A stretch of DNA of 64,000 nt from Lepidostoma basale (GCA_022606425.2 JAHDVF020001229.1:558001-622000); one strand, 5' to 3'; positions 33,250-43,620 are shown, counted from the stretch's first letter. Translations and numbers: made by a program. The notes: a model not told the origin generated them from the sequence alone.

Positions 33250-33392
33250 AAGCCATTTTATCGAAGGGGTAGGCAGAAATAATAGATCACCACTATATTC
33301 TTTCACTGCCATACTTCTCTCTCGCCTCCTTTATACACCGTGTCATACGTGCAGTTGATTTCTGCGACTCCACGCCTCGCTAATATTATAAA
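33250..33392 (-). mobile_element. LINE-A relic
   Basis: Shows aaggggtaggcagaaataat, acttctctctcgcctccttt and gatttctgcgactccacg, the reversed 3' third of LINE-A. Confidence 0.7.
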
Positions 33393-33394
33393 TA

Positions 33395-33828
33395 AAACGT
33401 GGAATAATTAATATAATGCCAAATAATTAATATTTGACGTGATTTGTCTAAAGAACAACATGGCCCGCGGCCTGAAATAAGTTGGAGCGCTGGATTAAAA
33501 CAATGTTTTTCTCTAAGAAGTATAGTCATTATAAAGAGATTATAAGGTATTATGTTTTTTTTTTTATATATATTAATACTGGTACAATAAAATATACATT
33601 TTTTTATTTGATACATTTATTAAATTTGTTTAAAAATAGTGGTGTACACGAGAAACGTAATAATATTAATTATGCCATAAAAGATAATACAGCAATTGTT
33701 ATAAATAAAACACAATGCGCTTATATACAATGCAAATATAATTTTATAACACAAAGTGTCATAATAATCCTCATAGTATTATAATACATAAAAGTTTATG
33801 ATCTCTTTTTATTATTTTTGAAACAAAC
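33395..33828. other. Unassigned AT-rich
   Basis: Nothing recognisable. Confidence 0.35.
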
Positions 33829-33831
33829 TAA

Positions 33832-34405
33832 CCATCACGCCGTCTCTCTGAAGGGGTAGGCCGAATGACTGGACCACCACACTGTTCTATTTTTGGCAAA
33901 CTTCTCCCAATAACTCAACATTCATACATTGCGTCATGCACGCACGTCAATTTCTCCGATTCATCACGTTGCCGACATTTTATATTTGATTGATTTGATC
34001 GTGCCACGTTCACTGTAGTCTTCCTCTGTTACTTGTTCCGTTTACGTCGTTTACATTCATTTATTCCATGTACCTATCCAAACCATCTTTATGATCCTTT
34101 AATTATTTTGTTCATAACAATTTGGTTCGCACTGCATTCACTTCTTATATTTGCATTGACACTCTTTAATATAGATATTTACCACACATTCCGCTATGAG
34201 ATCTCATTTATATACCATTTATTATTATTTCATCATTTGCCAGTTCTACGCGAACATCCGTACATGTGGATTGTGCACTGCCATCTTAGCTTTTTTGGGT
34301 AGAATTTTATTTGCGATGACAACTGCAAGAGCACCTTTCACTTTGTTTGCTGCTCCAACCCTTCTTTCAATGTCCTTTTCCACTCGCCCATCCCTTGTCA
34401 ACATA
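33832..34405 (-). mobile_element. LINE-A copy, long, frame-broken
   Basis: Reaches upstream to the VMLTRDGRVEKDIERRVGAA, NKVKGALAVVIANK, PKKAKMAVHN segment on the minus strand, equivalent to the open part of the copy at 21175. The C-terminal half has many stops. Confidence 0.85.
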
Positions 34406-34407
34406 AC

Positions 34408-34705
34408 TAAATAACTAAAGATCACGCAGTTTCTCCAGAGGGGTAGGCAGATAGGGTGAACCACCTTCTACACGCACAACGTGAAACGAACGCTCTCCGA
34501 TTGTTCCTACTACGAATAAAGTCGCCTTTCAGTAATTGATAAATTTGGTCATGCCATGTCTTCTTGACCTTCCTTGACTACATTTTCCATTTACACTATT
34601 TGAATATATGTTTTTAACCATTATTAGCTCATCCATTCGTTCCATATGCCCAAATCCATCTTAGTGACACTTTCTTAATTTTATTTCGGACGCATTCATC
34701 CGCCT
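34408..34705 (-). mobile_element. LINE-A copy, abutting the previous one
   Basis: The 3' end (aactaaataactaaagatcacgcag) begins within a few bases of where the previous copy's 5' truncation lies, and runs to the fcgGHMER-equivalent cattcgttccatatgccc. More diverged than its neighbour. Confidence 0.75.
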
Positions 34706-35018
34706 TATATTCCATTCTTAATTTTCCGTTACTTGGACTTGGATTAGGATTTTCTGGCTAACAGAGGTTCAGCTCTTGTGACTATTCCTCTAACGTCTAA
34801 TGGGAACATTGTTAGGTATTCTGTCGTTTATCGTTTTTCCGCACATTATTATTGGTGATCTCATTTTGCGTATGCTTCCGTAAACAATTTTTCATTAAAC
34901 ATTCTTCTTAAATATACAAATTCGTCTATTTACAATTCTTTAGATTTTTTTATGTATTAATATTTTTTTGGTAAAAAAGAAGACGCCAACCTAACGGACC
35001 AAGATGACACATTATATT
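34706..35018. other. Unassigned
   Basis: 34790-34940 may contain a further decayed LINE-A upstream region (tctaatgggaacattg). Confidence 0.3.
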
Positions 35019-35020
35019 TA

Positions 35021-35560
35021 ACTAACTAACTAACTAACCATCACGCCGTCTCCCCGAAAGGGTAGGCAGAAAGAATGGACTGTCACACTTTTACTGATGC
35101 GGCACTCCATCCTTCTCTTTTCGCCCCGCGGGAGACGCGGTGTGATGGGTTGCGAACCTCATCGCCACCAATAGGCATCTCCCGTGCACACTTCGATCGT
35201 CCAACACCCACAAAATAAATATAAAACAAATAATATAAAATACAATGATATAAAATAAAATAACAAAATAAAAATAATTTAACACAAAATGTTATTTTTA
35301 GACGGTGCACATATTGTCTATTTAATTTATAATATGTTCCACGTATCCACTGTTTTTTAATTTAGCACATAATGTAATAACACATAATGTTTTTTTCAAT
35401 GTTGCACATGTTTACATGGACGATCCGGACTTTTGTGTTTATTTAATTTATGTTACACGTATCCACCATTTTTTAAATTATCTGTAATAAGGCACTTAAC
35501 CAGCAAGAACTTTAAAATAATATTGAAGAAATTATTCAAATTGTCATTGGAACAAATTTA
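35021..35560 (-). mobile_element. SINE-L copy 3, longest
   Basis: Same order as copy 1: LINE-A-type tail, GC core with GGTTCGCAACCC, AT-rich 5' part. An internal partial duplication of the block around TTTAATTTATRTTMCACGTATCC is seen at about 35320-35470. Confidence 0.8.
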
Positions 35561-35639
35561 AATTAATGAATATTAAAAACAAAATAACATTTGTTCAAAT
35601 GTTGTATACAAATATGTCAGCTGTGATAAAAAATAAATA

Positions 35640-35885
35640 CCATTATATTGAATACGAATCCTCTTAAATAACGTTAATACCAATATTTATATTCAGTAAA
35701 TTTTACATAATTATTTTAAGATTATTTTTGTATGGAATCATGTTTACCACCCCTGATATGTATGTACTCGTATATAAAGGACTCAGTTTCCAATAGTGTC
35801 ACCAGTCTGTCGTTGCCAGCGAGCTTGGCGAAACAGGTCGCTGTCTAAATAAAGACAAAAGTGGAAGTAGTTAATAATAATCGTC
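35640..35885 (+). repeat. Repeat X, copy 4, with hammerhead-like motif
   Basis: CTGTCGT (35807-35813), T, GCCA..TGGC stem II, GAAAC-AG-GTC (35830-35839), then GCTGTCTAAATAAAGACAAA. The upstream part matches the reverse of 7940-8105. Confidence 0.65.
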
Positions 35886-35904
35886 TCATTTAATTATTAA
35901 TTTA

Positions 35905-35975
35905 AAAAAAAATTCCACTTGTTAGTTTATTTTTATTGGCATGTTTCGGAGGTTTTACACCTTCATCCTAAAAAA
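35905..35975 (-). repeat. Repeat U, hammerhead-like motif opposed to X
   Basis: The minus strand reads AGGATGA (35968-35962), AGGTGTAAAACCTCC, GAAAC-AT-GCC (35946-35937). The 5' box and the cleavage triplet are mutated. It lies just downstream of X copy 4 in the opposite orientation; the same pairing is seen, shortened, at 27838-27965. Confidence 0.5.
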
Positions 35976-36340
35976 ATCTATTTATCTATTTATTTTTTTA
36001 TATTTTTTTATTTTGAATTTAGAGTAATGAATGTGATAAGGTGTAAGTTTATTTTATATTGTGAATAGAACGGAGTTAATAAGAGCGCAACAATAACAAT
36101 AAATCTTTATAATACGTGTAAAATGTTTGTAAGTAGGTAATAAACAAGGAACATAATATTTTCAAATGAACGTTAATGTTAATGGCGCTCTTTTCGCCCA
36201 TTTTTCTTTCTGATACGTTCTTACATCGTTCGCCCATATTGCTTATTTAAACTTTTTAATTATGTTTGCCGCCATTTGGGAGGCTAGCCGGGTATTACAC
36301 GGATCGTGTATTGTACAATAAAGACATGAAAAAAGGCGCG
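35976..36340. other. Unassigned AT-rich
   Basis: Nothing recognisable; a small GC-richer patch at 36265-36345. Confidence 0.3.
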
Positions 36341-36344
36341 GCCT

Positions 36345-36850
36345 TGGTGATTCTCAATACTACTTAGGAACATGCACATTTTAGAGAGGGTACAGAAAAG
36401 ATTTTAAAGATATCTCTACATGAAAGAGATTGGTAGCTACCCGATCAATAGTCTACAGATATGGAGAGATGGATTCACACTTATCAGAGGCTTCTTTGAG
36501 AATTCCGTCATCTTGGAAGCTATCCATCTTTATATTCCGGATGGTTATCTTAGACGGCGTCAGCACAGACTGTTTGTCAACATGCAGAACCAACCTGCCT
36601 ATAGTGATGCCGGTAGGTAGAGCAATCAAACTGCTGAACATGATTACTTCGGAAATTGACGTCTTTCATATTAGTGAAAGTACGTTCATAAGACAAATAC
36701 TCTTGACTTTGGAGAGTATCTCTCATGCGTTCCTGGTATTATATAATTTTGTTTTCCCTGTTTTTTACTAATTATATTTTACCTGTTAGATGCCTCAAAC
36801 TCCAATATTGGTTTGTAATATCTTTGAGAAATAAACTGATTTGATTTTAC
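36345..36850 (+). mobile_element. LINE-J copy, best coding remnant
   Basis: Two overlapping frames give YPINSLQIWRDGFTLIRGFF, LYIPDGYLRRRQHRLFVNMQ and, after a +1 shift, NLPIVMPVGRAIKLLNMITS, EIDVFHISESTFIRQILLTL, ESI. The same peptide order is seen in the copies at 26375 and 62268 (NLPLV..VGRAI, SSEIDVFHISEST). It ends AATAAACTGATTTGATTTT. I read it as the C-terminal end of a non-LTR element ORF with 3' UTR; the clade is not clear to me. Confidence 0.72.
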
Positions 36851-37305
36851 CGGCCACAAGAAAAATACTTATTAAATAAAAACATTTTTTCACGGATTTT
36901 TAAACAGAAAAAAACATTTAGCACATCACCATGGGTGACGTCATTGTGAAATGAGCGCTATGTGTGGTTTATTAATGGCTTTTACGATTATGATTTTAAT
37001 GGAATATTGAAAGAATGGTCTGGACTTCTTATCACTCCCCTCTTCATATTCATATTGAATTTAAATTTTATTTTATTTAAAATATTTTTTACACATTTTA
37101 AAACATTTCCATGCTTGTATTATTGGAAATATGTGTTCTATATTTCATTTTCAAATGAATCATTAATTAAACATTTTCAACCGAAAGAAAATAACCTTTG
37201 ATTTGGTATATCAATTCTATCGGATCAGAAAATAATAATGGCGGTTCTTGGAAACGGGATTTTTCATTTTTATTCAAGTCGTGTGACTAGCTTGATATTC
37301 AAGAA
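36851..37305. other. Unassigned AT-rich
   Basis: Nothing recognisable. Confidence 0.35.
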
Positions 37306-37660
37306 ATAAGAAATTGGATGTTCGACGTTACGAAAGAGCTTTTTTTCCAGTGAGTATTGTAGCCGTAATTAAGACATCAGAAAAGGGTGGAATTGGCGTT
37401 TTTGCGTCTGGAATCGAGACAGAGAATAAATTCCTAATACGCACCGTGAACAAAGCGTATTTTTCAATAGGTATTGTCGCCATGCAGCCCGGCGCCCCTT
37501 TCGCCTTAATTGCACCCGTGGAAATGCATATTTTTGAGCCTCGTATCTTCGGTACGAACCCTGGTTCAAACGGAGCACTAGCGCGAGCCGCCGCTGCGGG
37601 GAGCGCCCGCCGCCAGGGGCGGCCCGTGCCGCGACCCCGAGCGCTATGTTAAAAAATGAC
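37306..37660. other. Unique island, CpG-rich right half
   Basis: Open frames of 112 (+) and 125 (-) codons overlap. The right half (gcgcgagccgccgctgcggg, gagcgcccgccgccaggggc) is the most GC-rich DNA near here. No domain is recognisable in either strand, and the Ala/Arg-rich end reflects composition. Possible exon or regulatory island. Confidence 0.35.
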
Positions 37661-37666
37661 AAAAAA

Positions 37667-37860
37667 AACGAGCCCCAACGGCGGTATCCTAAAACAATTT
37701 CAATAATGCAATTTTGTCTTTTTATATCTTTACACATTAAAAGCAATACAGTTTAACACTCAATTTACGGTGCTAAATTCATTTACCCCACGTTAAAAAA
37801 AGGTAAAAACAACTAGCCACAACGGCAGTGTCCTAATACAATTAAAATAATGCAATTTTA
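37667..37860. repeat. Diverged local direct repeat
   Basis: A block of about 50 bases (agccccaacggcggtatcct, aaaacaatttcaataatgca) recurs about 142 bases later (agccacaacggcagtgtcct, aatacaattaaaataatgca). Confidence 0.7.
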
Positions 37861-37869
37861 CACTATCGT

Positions 37870-39015
37870 TTTATCGCAAAATTTATCGTTTACCCTCGGT
37901 GTTGAATACAATGTGTCTGGTTTAAAATGTATATTTTAATTCTAAATATTCATACAAGGCAAATAGCTATAAAAAATATTGTGAATTAAGCTTTGAATTG
38001 TCTATAAATCATATAAAATCAACGTAAGAAATGTGTACGTAAACGTAAAAAATAAAACGAAAAATAATATAAAAAAAGGCAGAACGTGGCAAGTGTTAAT
38101 ACATATTATAATATTGCAAGAGGAATTTTGTGTGATCCTTTGATAACAAGTGACGTGATTATTTATTATGTGTATTTTTATATCCCTATACATGAAATAA
38201 ATATGTCTCATAAAGCAGATTTTATTTTGAGTTTCCAAGTATAGTTCTTGAAGTTGAATTAACTTTATACAGTAAATCGACTATTTGACCAATATATCAC
38301 TAAAATCTTTTTCCATTAACGCTTCAGATGAAATGGTACTAGCTACATGAGATAAATCTCCGTATGGCGAGATATCCAAGCCCCAAGTCTTATATGATTT
38401 AGATGTGTAGCATTGTGTAATAGGTGTGATATTCTCCCTCCGGTGTAGAAACAACGGGTTTAACCTCTTGCTAGTGTTGCGGGCTACATTTGCAGTTTAT
38501 AAAAATAGTTTTGAACTGTGGCAAACTATATTTGCAGCATATTTGAATGTACCTTATAAAGCTTTTTACTTTAGTTTACCGATCTGGGACTATCTGTCTG
38601 AGCTGCAAATATAGCCAGCTGCGGTTCGTGTACATTTTTTTTTACTGCAAATGAAGTCAGCCGCACAATGGGTGTTAAACATCGCACGCCGCCGCTGGCG
38701 CCCGGTGATATTCTGTATTCGTATTTGCATTTTTACATAATACATGTGTGCAAAATATTTTTACACAAAGGGATAAAGTACACGCACACACAGGCGGTCT
38801 CCATAGGCAACTAACGGCGAGGAACTAAAGATATGAGCACGTACCGCGGGCGGTGGGGCGCAGAGGGAGCGTTGGGTGCTCTTAGTACACGATGCTTTGA
38901 AGCCATCCAGGGTCTATCGCCACGTCTGCTTTTCTCTTCTGCGTCTCTCTTAATGGCGTCGTCATCTCTTTTGTTGACAATTATAATTAAGGCTAGTTAT
39001 TACAAAGGTGCTAGG
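37870..39015. other. Unique sequence, GC-richer near 38640-38960
   Basis: No repeat family or gene recognised. 38410-38620 has several cgggctaca/gcagtttat-like short repeats; probably chance. Confidence 0.35.
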
Positions 39016-39020
39016 TGGTA

Positions 39021-39050
39021 AAACTAACTAACTAACTAACCATCACACCA
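39021..39050 (-). mobile_element. LINE-A or SINE-L 3' stub
   Basis: AACTAACTAACTAACTAACC then ATCACACCAT: only the tandem tail and the last 10 bases survive. Confidence 0.6.
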
Positions 39051-39084
39051 TATATGTTTCTTTGTATGAAAATACATTAAAGGT

Positions 39085-39210
39085 AGCCCGGGGATGGTTT
39101 TGTTGAAAAGTTGCATTCCCCAATTAACGTAAGTGCCGCATGGACGGGGGACTGTTTTGGATGAGCGAAGCTGACGAATGAGCGCCGCTGCGTTCTATAA
39201 CAGTTTCTGG
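39085..39210 (-). repeat. Repeat family M, copy 3
   Basis: Reverse orientation of the order seen at 3170 and 4665: cgtaagtgccgcatggacgg, gagcgaagctgacgaatgag, tctataacagtttctgg. Confidence 0.6.
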
Positions 39211-39227
39211 TTAGCGATGGGTAACCT

Positions 39228-39482
39228 TCTAACCATCACGCCTTCTCATCGTAGTGGTAGGCAGAAATAATGGAGCGCCACACTATTCTTTCCTTACATA
39301 CTTCTCTCGCTTAACATATATACATCGTGTCATGCCCACACGTCGAATTCTCACGTTTCCCTCGTTTTCATTTATCATTTATTCTTAATTCACTATATCT
39401 ACGTGTCCAAACCTATGTGATCCTTTCATTATTTCATTCACATCATTTGCACTTCACTTACTTCTAATATTTGCATTTGCTA
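39228..39482 (-). mobile_element. LINE-A copy
   Basis: Reversed 3' end (taaccatcacgccttctcat) to the VFDxxSNxNIRS region, with internal deletion of the GRPRKT segment. Confidence 0.75.
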
Positions 39483-39769
39483 AGTGATTTTAACATAAAA
39501 CAATGAAAAAGAGAAACAATAATTCAATGTCATGTGCCACGAGTGGCATATTTAGGTTGACGTTTAGTTCAAGCTACAAAACATTATTTAATCACGTTGC
39601 ATCTTCTCACAGTTATTTTCCTTCATGTTTAACACCAATTGAGATCAAAAATCCATTTTTCACTTTTTTATACTTGACACCTTTGTAACGTCCAACCATC
39701 AATTACACACGGTTGATTTTAATTAATGTAAATGACTTTGTAATACTAATCAACACGTCGTTTCATCCA

Positions 39770-39897
39770 GGAGAAGTATGTAAAATTTTGGGTGTATGAC
39801 TCGCTGTATGAATATAGAGGTCGCTAGAGAGGTGTGGCGGTCCATTCTCTTTTTCTACACTTGCGGTGAAACAGCGTAATTGCTTGTTGTTATTGTT
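39770..39897 (+). mobile_element. LINE-A (GTT)-tailed fragment
   Basis: gtatgactcgctgtatgaat, atagaggtcgctagagaggt, gtggcggtccattctc, then GTTGTTATTGTTG. Confidence 0.7.
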
Positions 39898-39929
39898 GTA
39901 AGTAATTGATTAATTCGATCATACTTCTT

Positions 39930-40110
39930 TTGTTTAAATCTTCTGCAACTCATTTTTTCCATCTTACAATAATTTTAACCATTCTCACCTCAATAGTTTG
40001 TTTCATATGTCCAAACAATCTAAGTGTCCATCTCTTAATTTTAATGATGACATTTATCTTTATTTTGTTCGGTATTCTATAATAAAACGTTTTTTACCAT
40101 TATTTTGCCA
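39930..40110 (-). mobile_element. LINE-A relic
   Basis: Contains catatgtccaaacaatctaa and cattctcacctcaat equivalents; decayed. Confidence 0.45.
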
Positions 40111-40114
40111 CAAA

Positions 40115-40515
40115 CAAGCTTTACGCATATACGGATTAGCACTAAATCTCTTAATGTGAACATTATTTGATGATTCATTTATTCTGAACTACCATATTGC
40201 ACCTACGTCGATTTGATTAAATCTTCCTTTTCAGTCACATTCGGTTTTCATTATTTATGATTGAACTTATGGAAAATAAATCCCAGATGAATGTTTCTAC
40301 TTTTTAAGCAATCTATTGGCAATTTTAATTGTGTATTATGTGTTCACATATCTCTTTTCCATTGGATTTCGTGTAGAGTCAATGATCGAATTATCTTTAT
40401 TAACTCTGTTATTATATCTAATTTATTTATTCATTAGTGATGGTAAATAAGTCTCTGAATTAAGTATTTCATTTTAAATTTCTTCTATATTTGCCTTCAC
40501 TTTGTGTTGTGAAAT
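40115..40515. other. Unassigned AT-rich
   Basis: Nothing recognisable. Confidence 0.35.
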
Positions 40516-40518
40516 CAT

Positions 40519-40687
40519 ATTTGAATAAATATAACTGCACTTAGTATTACAATTTTCACAGACATGTTTCGGTTATTACACAACCTTTTTCAATGTGCAA
40601 AATTTTAACCAATGAATTAAAATCAATTTCACTGGATTAATTAAAAGTGTTGAAAAATATTAAGTGCAGTTATATTGATTAAATATT
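40519..40687. repeat. Foldback repeat T with hammerhead-like motif
   Basis: Arms of about 40 bases are inverted copies (AATATAACTGCACTTA near each end). Between them the minus strand carries TTGAAAA (40593-40587), A, GGTT-GTGTAAT-AACC, then GAAAC-AT-GTC (40570-40561). C3 and G8 are U and A, a pair-preserving change; stem II is a perfect 4 bp. Confidence 0.65.
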
Positions 40688-40689
40688 TC

Positions 40690-41095
40690 ATTTTGAATGT
40701 ATTTTTCCTTTTAATTTAGCTTCAATTTTTCAGCCGATAAATCTTCTTATAGTTTTATCTACACGCTTTGATACAAGCCTTCATGCGAGTTGTTAGTAGA
40801 ATGAAGCATAAGGTGCATGTTGCATGCATTTATTAAATGCTCCATGCTTTCCATGTTTTAAGAGCAAAGGAAACAATTATATTAAGATTTATGGTTACAA
40901 TGTTAGCTAACTCTTAATGTTAACACTCTGGGACCCGTGCGAGCTGAGATTTCTTTTCTTCGTAAAACAAATAAAATCTACTTGCAAAAAATACAATGTA
41001 TAAAAATTTGTTTCAAGAATAAAACTTTTACAATTGACAGACCAATTAATTTCAGAAAAAAACTATCAAATGCTAAATTGCATTACATAAAGTAG
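40690..41095. other. Unassigned
   Basis: Nothing recognisable. Confidence 0.35.
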
Positions 41096-41099
41096 TTAC

Positions 41100-41875
41100 A
41101 TTACCAAACCGATTGAGCTGCAACGGGGAGTCAGACAAGGGGATGTGATATCTCCGAAACTGTTCACTTGTGCTTTGGAAGATATATTTAAAACTTTGGA
41201 CTAGTCTGAACGTGGCCTCAACATAAATGGCGAATACATTTCTCACCTTAGTTTTGCGGATGACATTGTCATTCTGGCGGAATCTGTGGGGGAGCTAGAA
41301 GACATGCTTGATGAACTGAACACTGCATCCACACGAGTGGGTCTCGGGATGAATTTGGACAAGAAGAAAGTCATGTATAATGAACATATAATATTATCCC
41401 GAGATCAGTAACCGTCGATGGGTTGGCTCTCGAAGTGGTAAAGAATACATATATCTTGGCCAAATCATACAATTAGGACGAAACAATTTCGAGAAAGAAG
41501 CCGACCAAAGGATTCAGTTGGGTTGGGCGGCCTTTGGAAAATTACGTCATGTTCTCTCTTCCAAAATACCACAATACCTCAAGACTAAAGTCTTCAACTA
41601 GTGCGTCTTGCCAGTCATGACGTAGAGTCGAGACGTGGATACTGACAAAAGGTTTAGTCTACAAATTCAAGGTCGCCCAGCGCACCATGGAAAGAGCCAT
41701 GCTTGGAATCACCTTTAGGGGCAGATTTAGAAACGAATTTATTCGACAACAAACCAAGGTGACTGAGGTGGCTCTGCGGATAGGCGGGCTGAAGTGGCGG
41801 TGGGCTGGCCATATCTGTCGGAGAACCGACAGCCGATGGGGAAGACGGGTTCTGGAGTAGAGAGAAGGTACACAA
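41100..41875 (+). pseudogene. RTE-like reverse transcriptase fragment (LINE-C type)
   Basis: In order, with frame breaks: IELQRGVRQGDVISPKLFTC, ALEDIFKTLD, LNINGEYISHLSFADDIVIL, AESVGELEDMLDELNT, GLGMNLDKKKVM, EYIYLGQIIQLGRNNFEKEA, DQRIQLGWAAFGKLRHVLSS, KIPQYLKTKVF, CVLPVMT, and at the end VTEVALRIGGLKWRWAGHIC, RRTDSRWGRR. RQGD and FADD are RT palm motifs, FADD holding two of the catalytic aspartates; the post-palm YLG and WAAF and the WRWAGH are RTE-type. It lacks the endonuclease and the first RT blocks. Stops occur at 41201, 41600 and 41623. The minus-strand frames here are shadows. Confidence 0.87.
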
Positions 41876-41899
41876 TCCATCGCCTGTGACGCTGTTTAC

Positions 41900-42380
41900 A
41901 AAAAAAAAAACAATTTAACTTTGACATTTGTTTGACGGTTGACCTGCTTCAATTACTACCAGTTTATTAGACACAATATATAAAAAAAATAGCTACATTT
42001 CCAGATGAATATTTGTATCATGTTCAACATTTATTGTATGTATTATAATAATAAAATATGTAACGAAATGTAATCAAATTGAGCTTTCTAGTATAGGTAT
42101 GTAAATAATTCAAATTCATTTTTAATAGTATTTATAGATATGTTAAATTATTGTTTTTATTAACTTTTAAAAAAAAATAAGAAATGTAGGGTTAATTAAA
42201 GTAATTAGTAATAAAAATTGTGTAATATAGAAAAATATAAAATAAGGGCAAGAAATGTAGGTACACACGCAACGCATGTGTACACGGCATGCAAGTCATG
42301 CGCGAAGGTGTGCGCGACGTCACTAATCAAAATAACTTTATACTAAATAAATAAATAGAATTATTTGTCCACCATCCACG
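41900..42380. other. Unassigned
   Basis: AT-rich; 42255-42325 has a GC-richer patch rich in gtgcgcgac/catgcg. Confidence 0.35.
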
Positions 42381-42387
42381 TTTGTTT

Positions 42388-42665
42388 ATCACGCCGTTTT
42401 CTCGGAGAGATAGGGTGAGAAGCTGGACCGCCATACTTCTATGTTCTTTGTGGACACACTTTACTCAACATTCATACTTAATGTCTAGCACGCACGTCGA
42501 TTTCTCGGACACATTACGTGGTCGAAATTTTACGTCATTTAAACATACGTTTATTATCATTTCTTCTTAATCCATTATTTCCATGTGTCAACCATCTTAA
42601 TGGCTCTTTCATTTTGTTCATAACACTTTCACTCGCACTGCATTCACTTCGTATATTTGCATTTA
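42388..42665 (-). mobile_element. LINE-A copy
   Basis: cacgccgttttctcggagag through cacgcacgtcgatttctcgg to ttcactcgcactgcattcac; GRPRKT region deleted. Confidence 0.75.
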
Positions 42666-42715
42666 ATTATTATTTAAATTTAGCCCCCATCAATAAATTA
42701 ATGTTAAATCATTCG

Positions 42716-43135
42716 AAGGATTAATTGTATCTCAATAGAGACGAAGATGTAAATTGTTTTATTTTTGGAAACATAATGTGGTGGTTGAGGCATTTACAGG
42801 ACGTATGACCTATCATTGGTTGTGTTAAGAGATCGCTTTATGTATTACAACATTCCCCATTCCGACCTTCTTACGACCACCACGTCTGACAATTTTTTGA
42901 AAGATGTATATATGCTACTATGTTGAGGAACACTTCACATATTTTTGTTCAATCTACACTAGCGCCATCCATTAAGATTAGGTGTAAGTTTTAAGCAGAA
43001 AATCTTTATGAATGCAATGTGAAAGGCTACGCAATTATCATACATTGCTAGACAACGCCTGGAGATGGCTCTCCAATTTGTATTCTTTAACTTGGACCAG
43101 TTTCTTTATACAACATTTTGAATGTATACAAATAC
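42716..43135. mobile_element. Family K element, copy 3, with 12-bp TSD
   Basis: Starts AAGGATTAATTGTATCTCAA and ends with the GAATGTATACAAATAC motif. TTAAATCATTCG occurs at 42704-42715 and 43136-43147, an exact 12-bp TSD. It includes a longer interior than copy 1 (gaggaacacttcacat, ctagcgccatccattaag, gcctggagatggctctcc) and lacks the right inverted end. No coding sequence. Confidence 0.78.
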
Positions 43136-43149
43136 TTAAATCATTCGTT

Positions 43150-43620
43150 TATAATTTTAAGATTGTTGTGAATCTTGTCAAAGTCAAGCGTGCGTTTTTA
43201 CAGATGGTACTTTAATACGGAACCTTCAGATGCAGAAATAAACGGTAGTTTAGAGCTTATCGAAAGCTTCCCCACCTGTCTCGATCCATACACTCCCCGA
43301 ATGTGTACGAGTGTCGCGCCAGTGCTACATAAAAAACAGCTTTTAGAGCAAGGACCCTCGGAGCTCGCGAGGCTTGCGGCCGCACAATGGCGCGGGTGGC
43401 TCAAGAAATTATTTTTCCAGGATTTATATAAATACCCACGCGGTCCCTCGTATTGCGTCTTCGTAAAACAAAAATACGCCTTTTTTATTCATCCAATGAA
43501 ATTTTTTTTTTATTTACACCTTTTCATTTCGGTATTTTTTTCCACTCGTTGCTAATCTGTTTGGGCAATGATAAAAACAACAGCATATTTGATAAATTAA
43601 AGAAAAAATGTTTTACCAGA
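43150..43620. other. Unique island, GC-richer
   Basis: A 126-codon plus frame spans 43175-43555 without recognisable domain. The centre (ggagctcgcgaggcttgcgg) is CpG-rich and a TATATAAATA lies at about 43425. Could be an exon or regulatory DNA; unsupported. Confidence 0.35.

Noticed and set aside
34996..35045. (CTAA)n runs here and at 46490, 60745, 39021 as telomere-like repeats
   Set aside because: Each run abuts the CCATCACGCCGTC end of LINE-A or SINE-L, so they are element tails; the unit is also not TTAGG.
37314..37746. Host gene exon in the 112- and 125-codon frames
   Set aside because: No domain, no plausible splice pattern, and the length is explained by high GC lowering stop frequency.
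41654..41927. Three overlapping minus-strand frames of 62-73 codons
   Set aside because: Antisense to the RTE-like fragment, whose plus strand carries LKWRWAGH.
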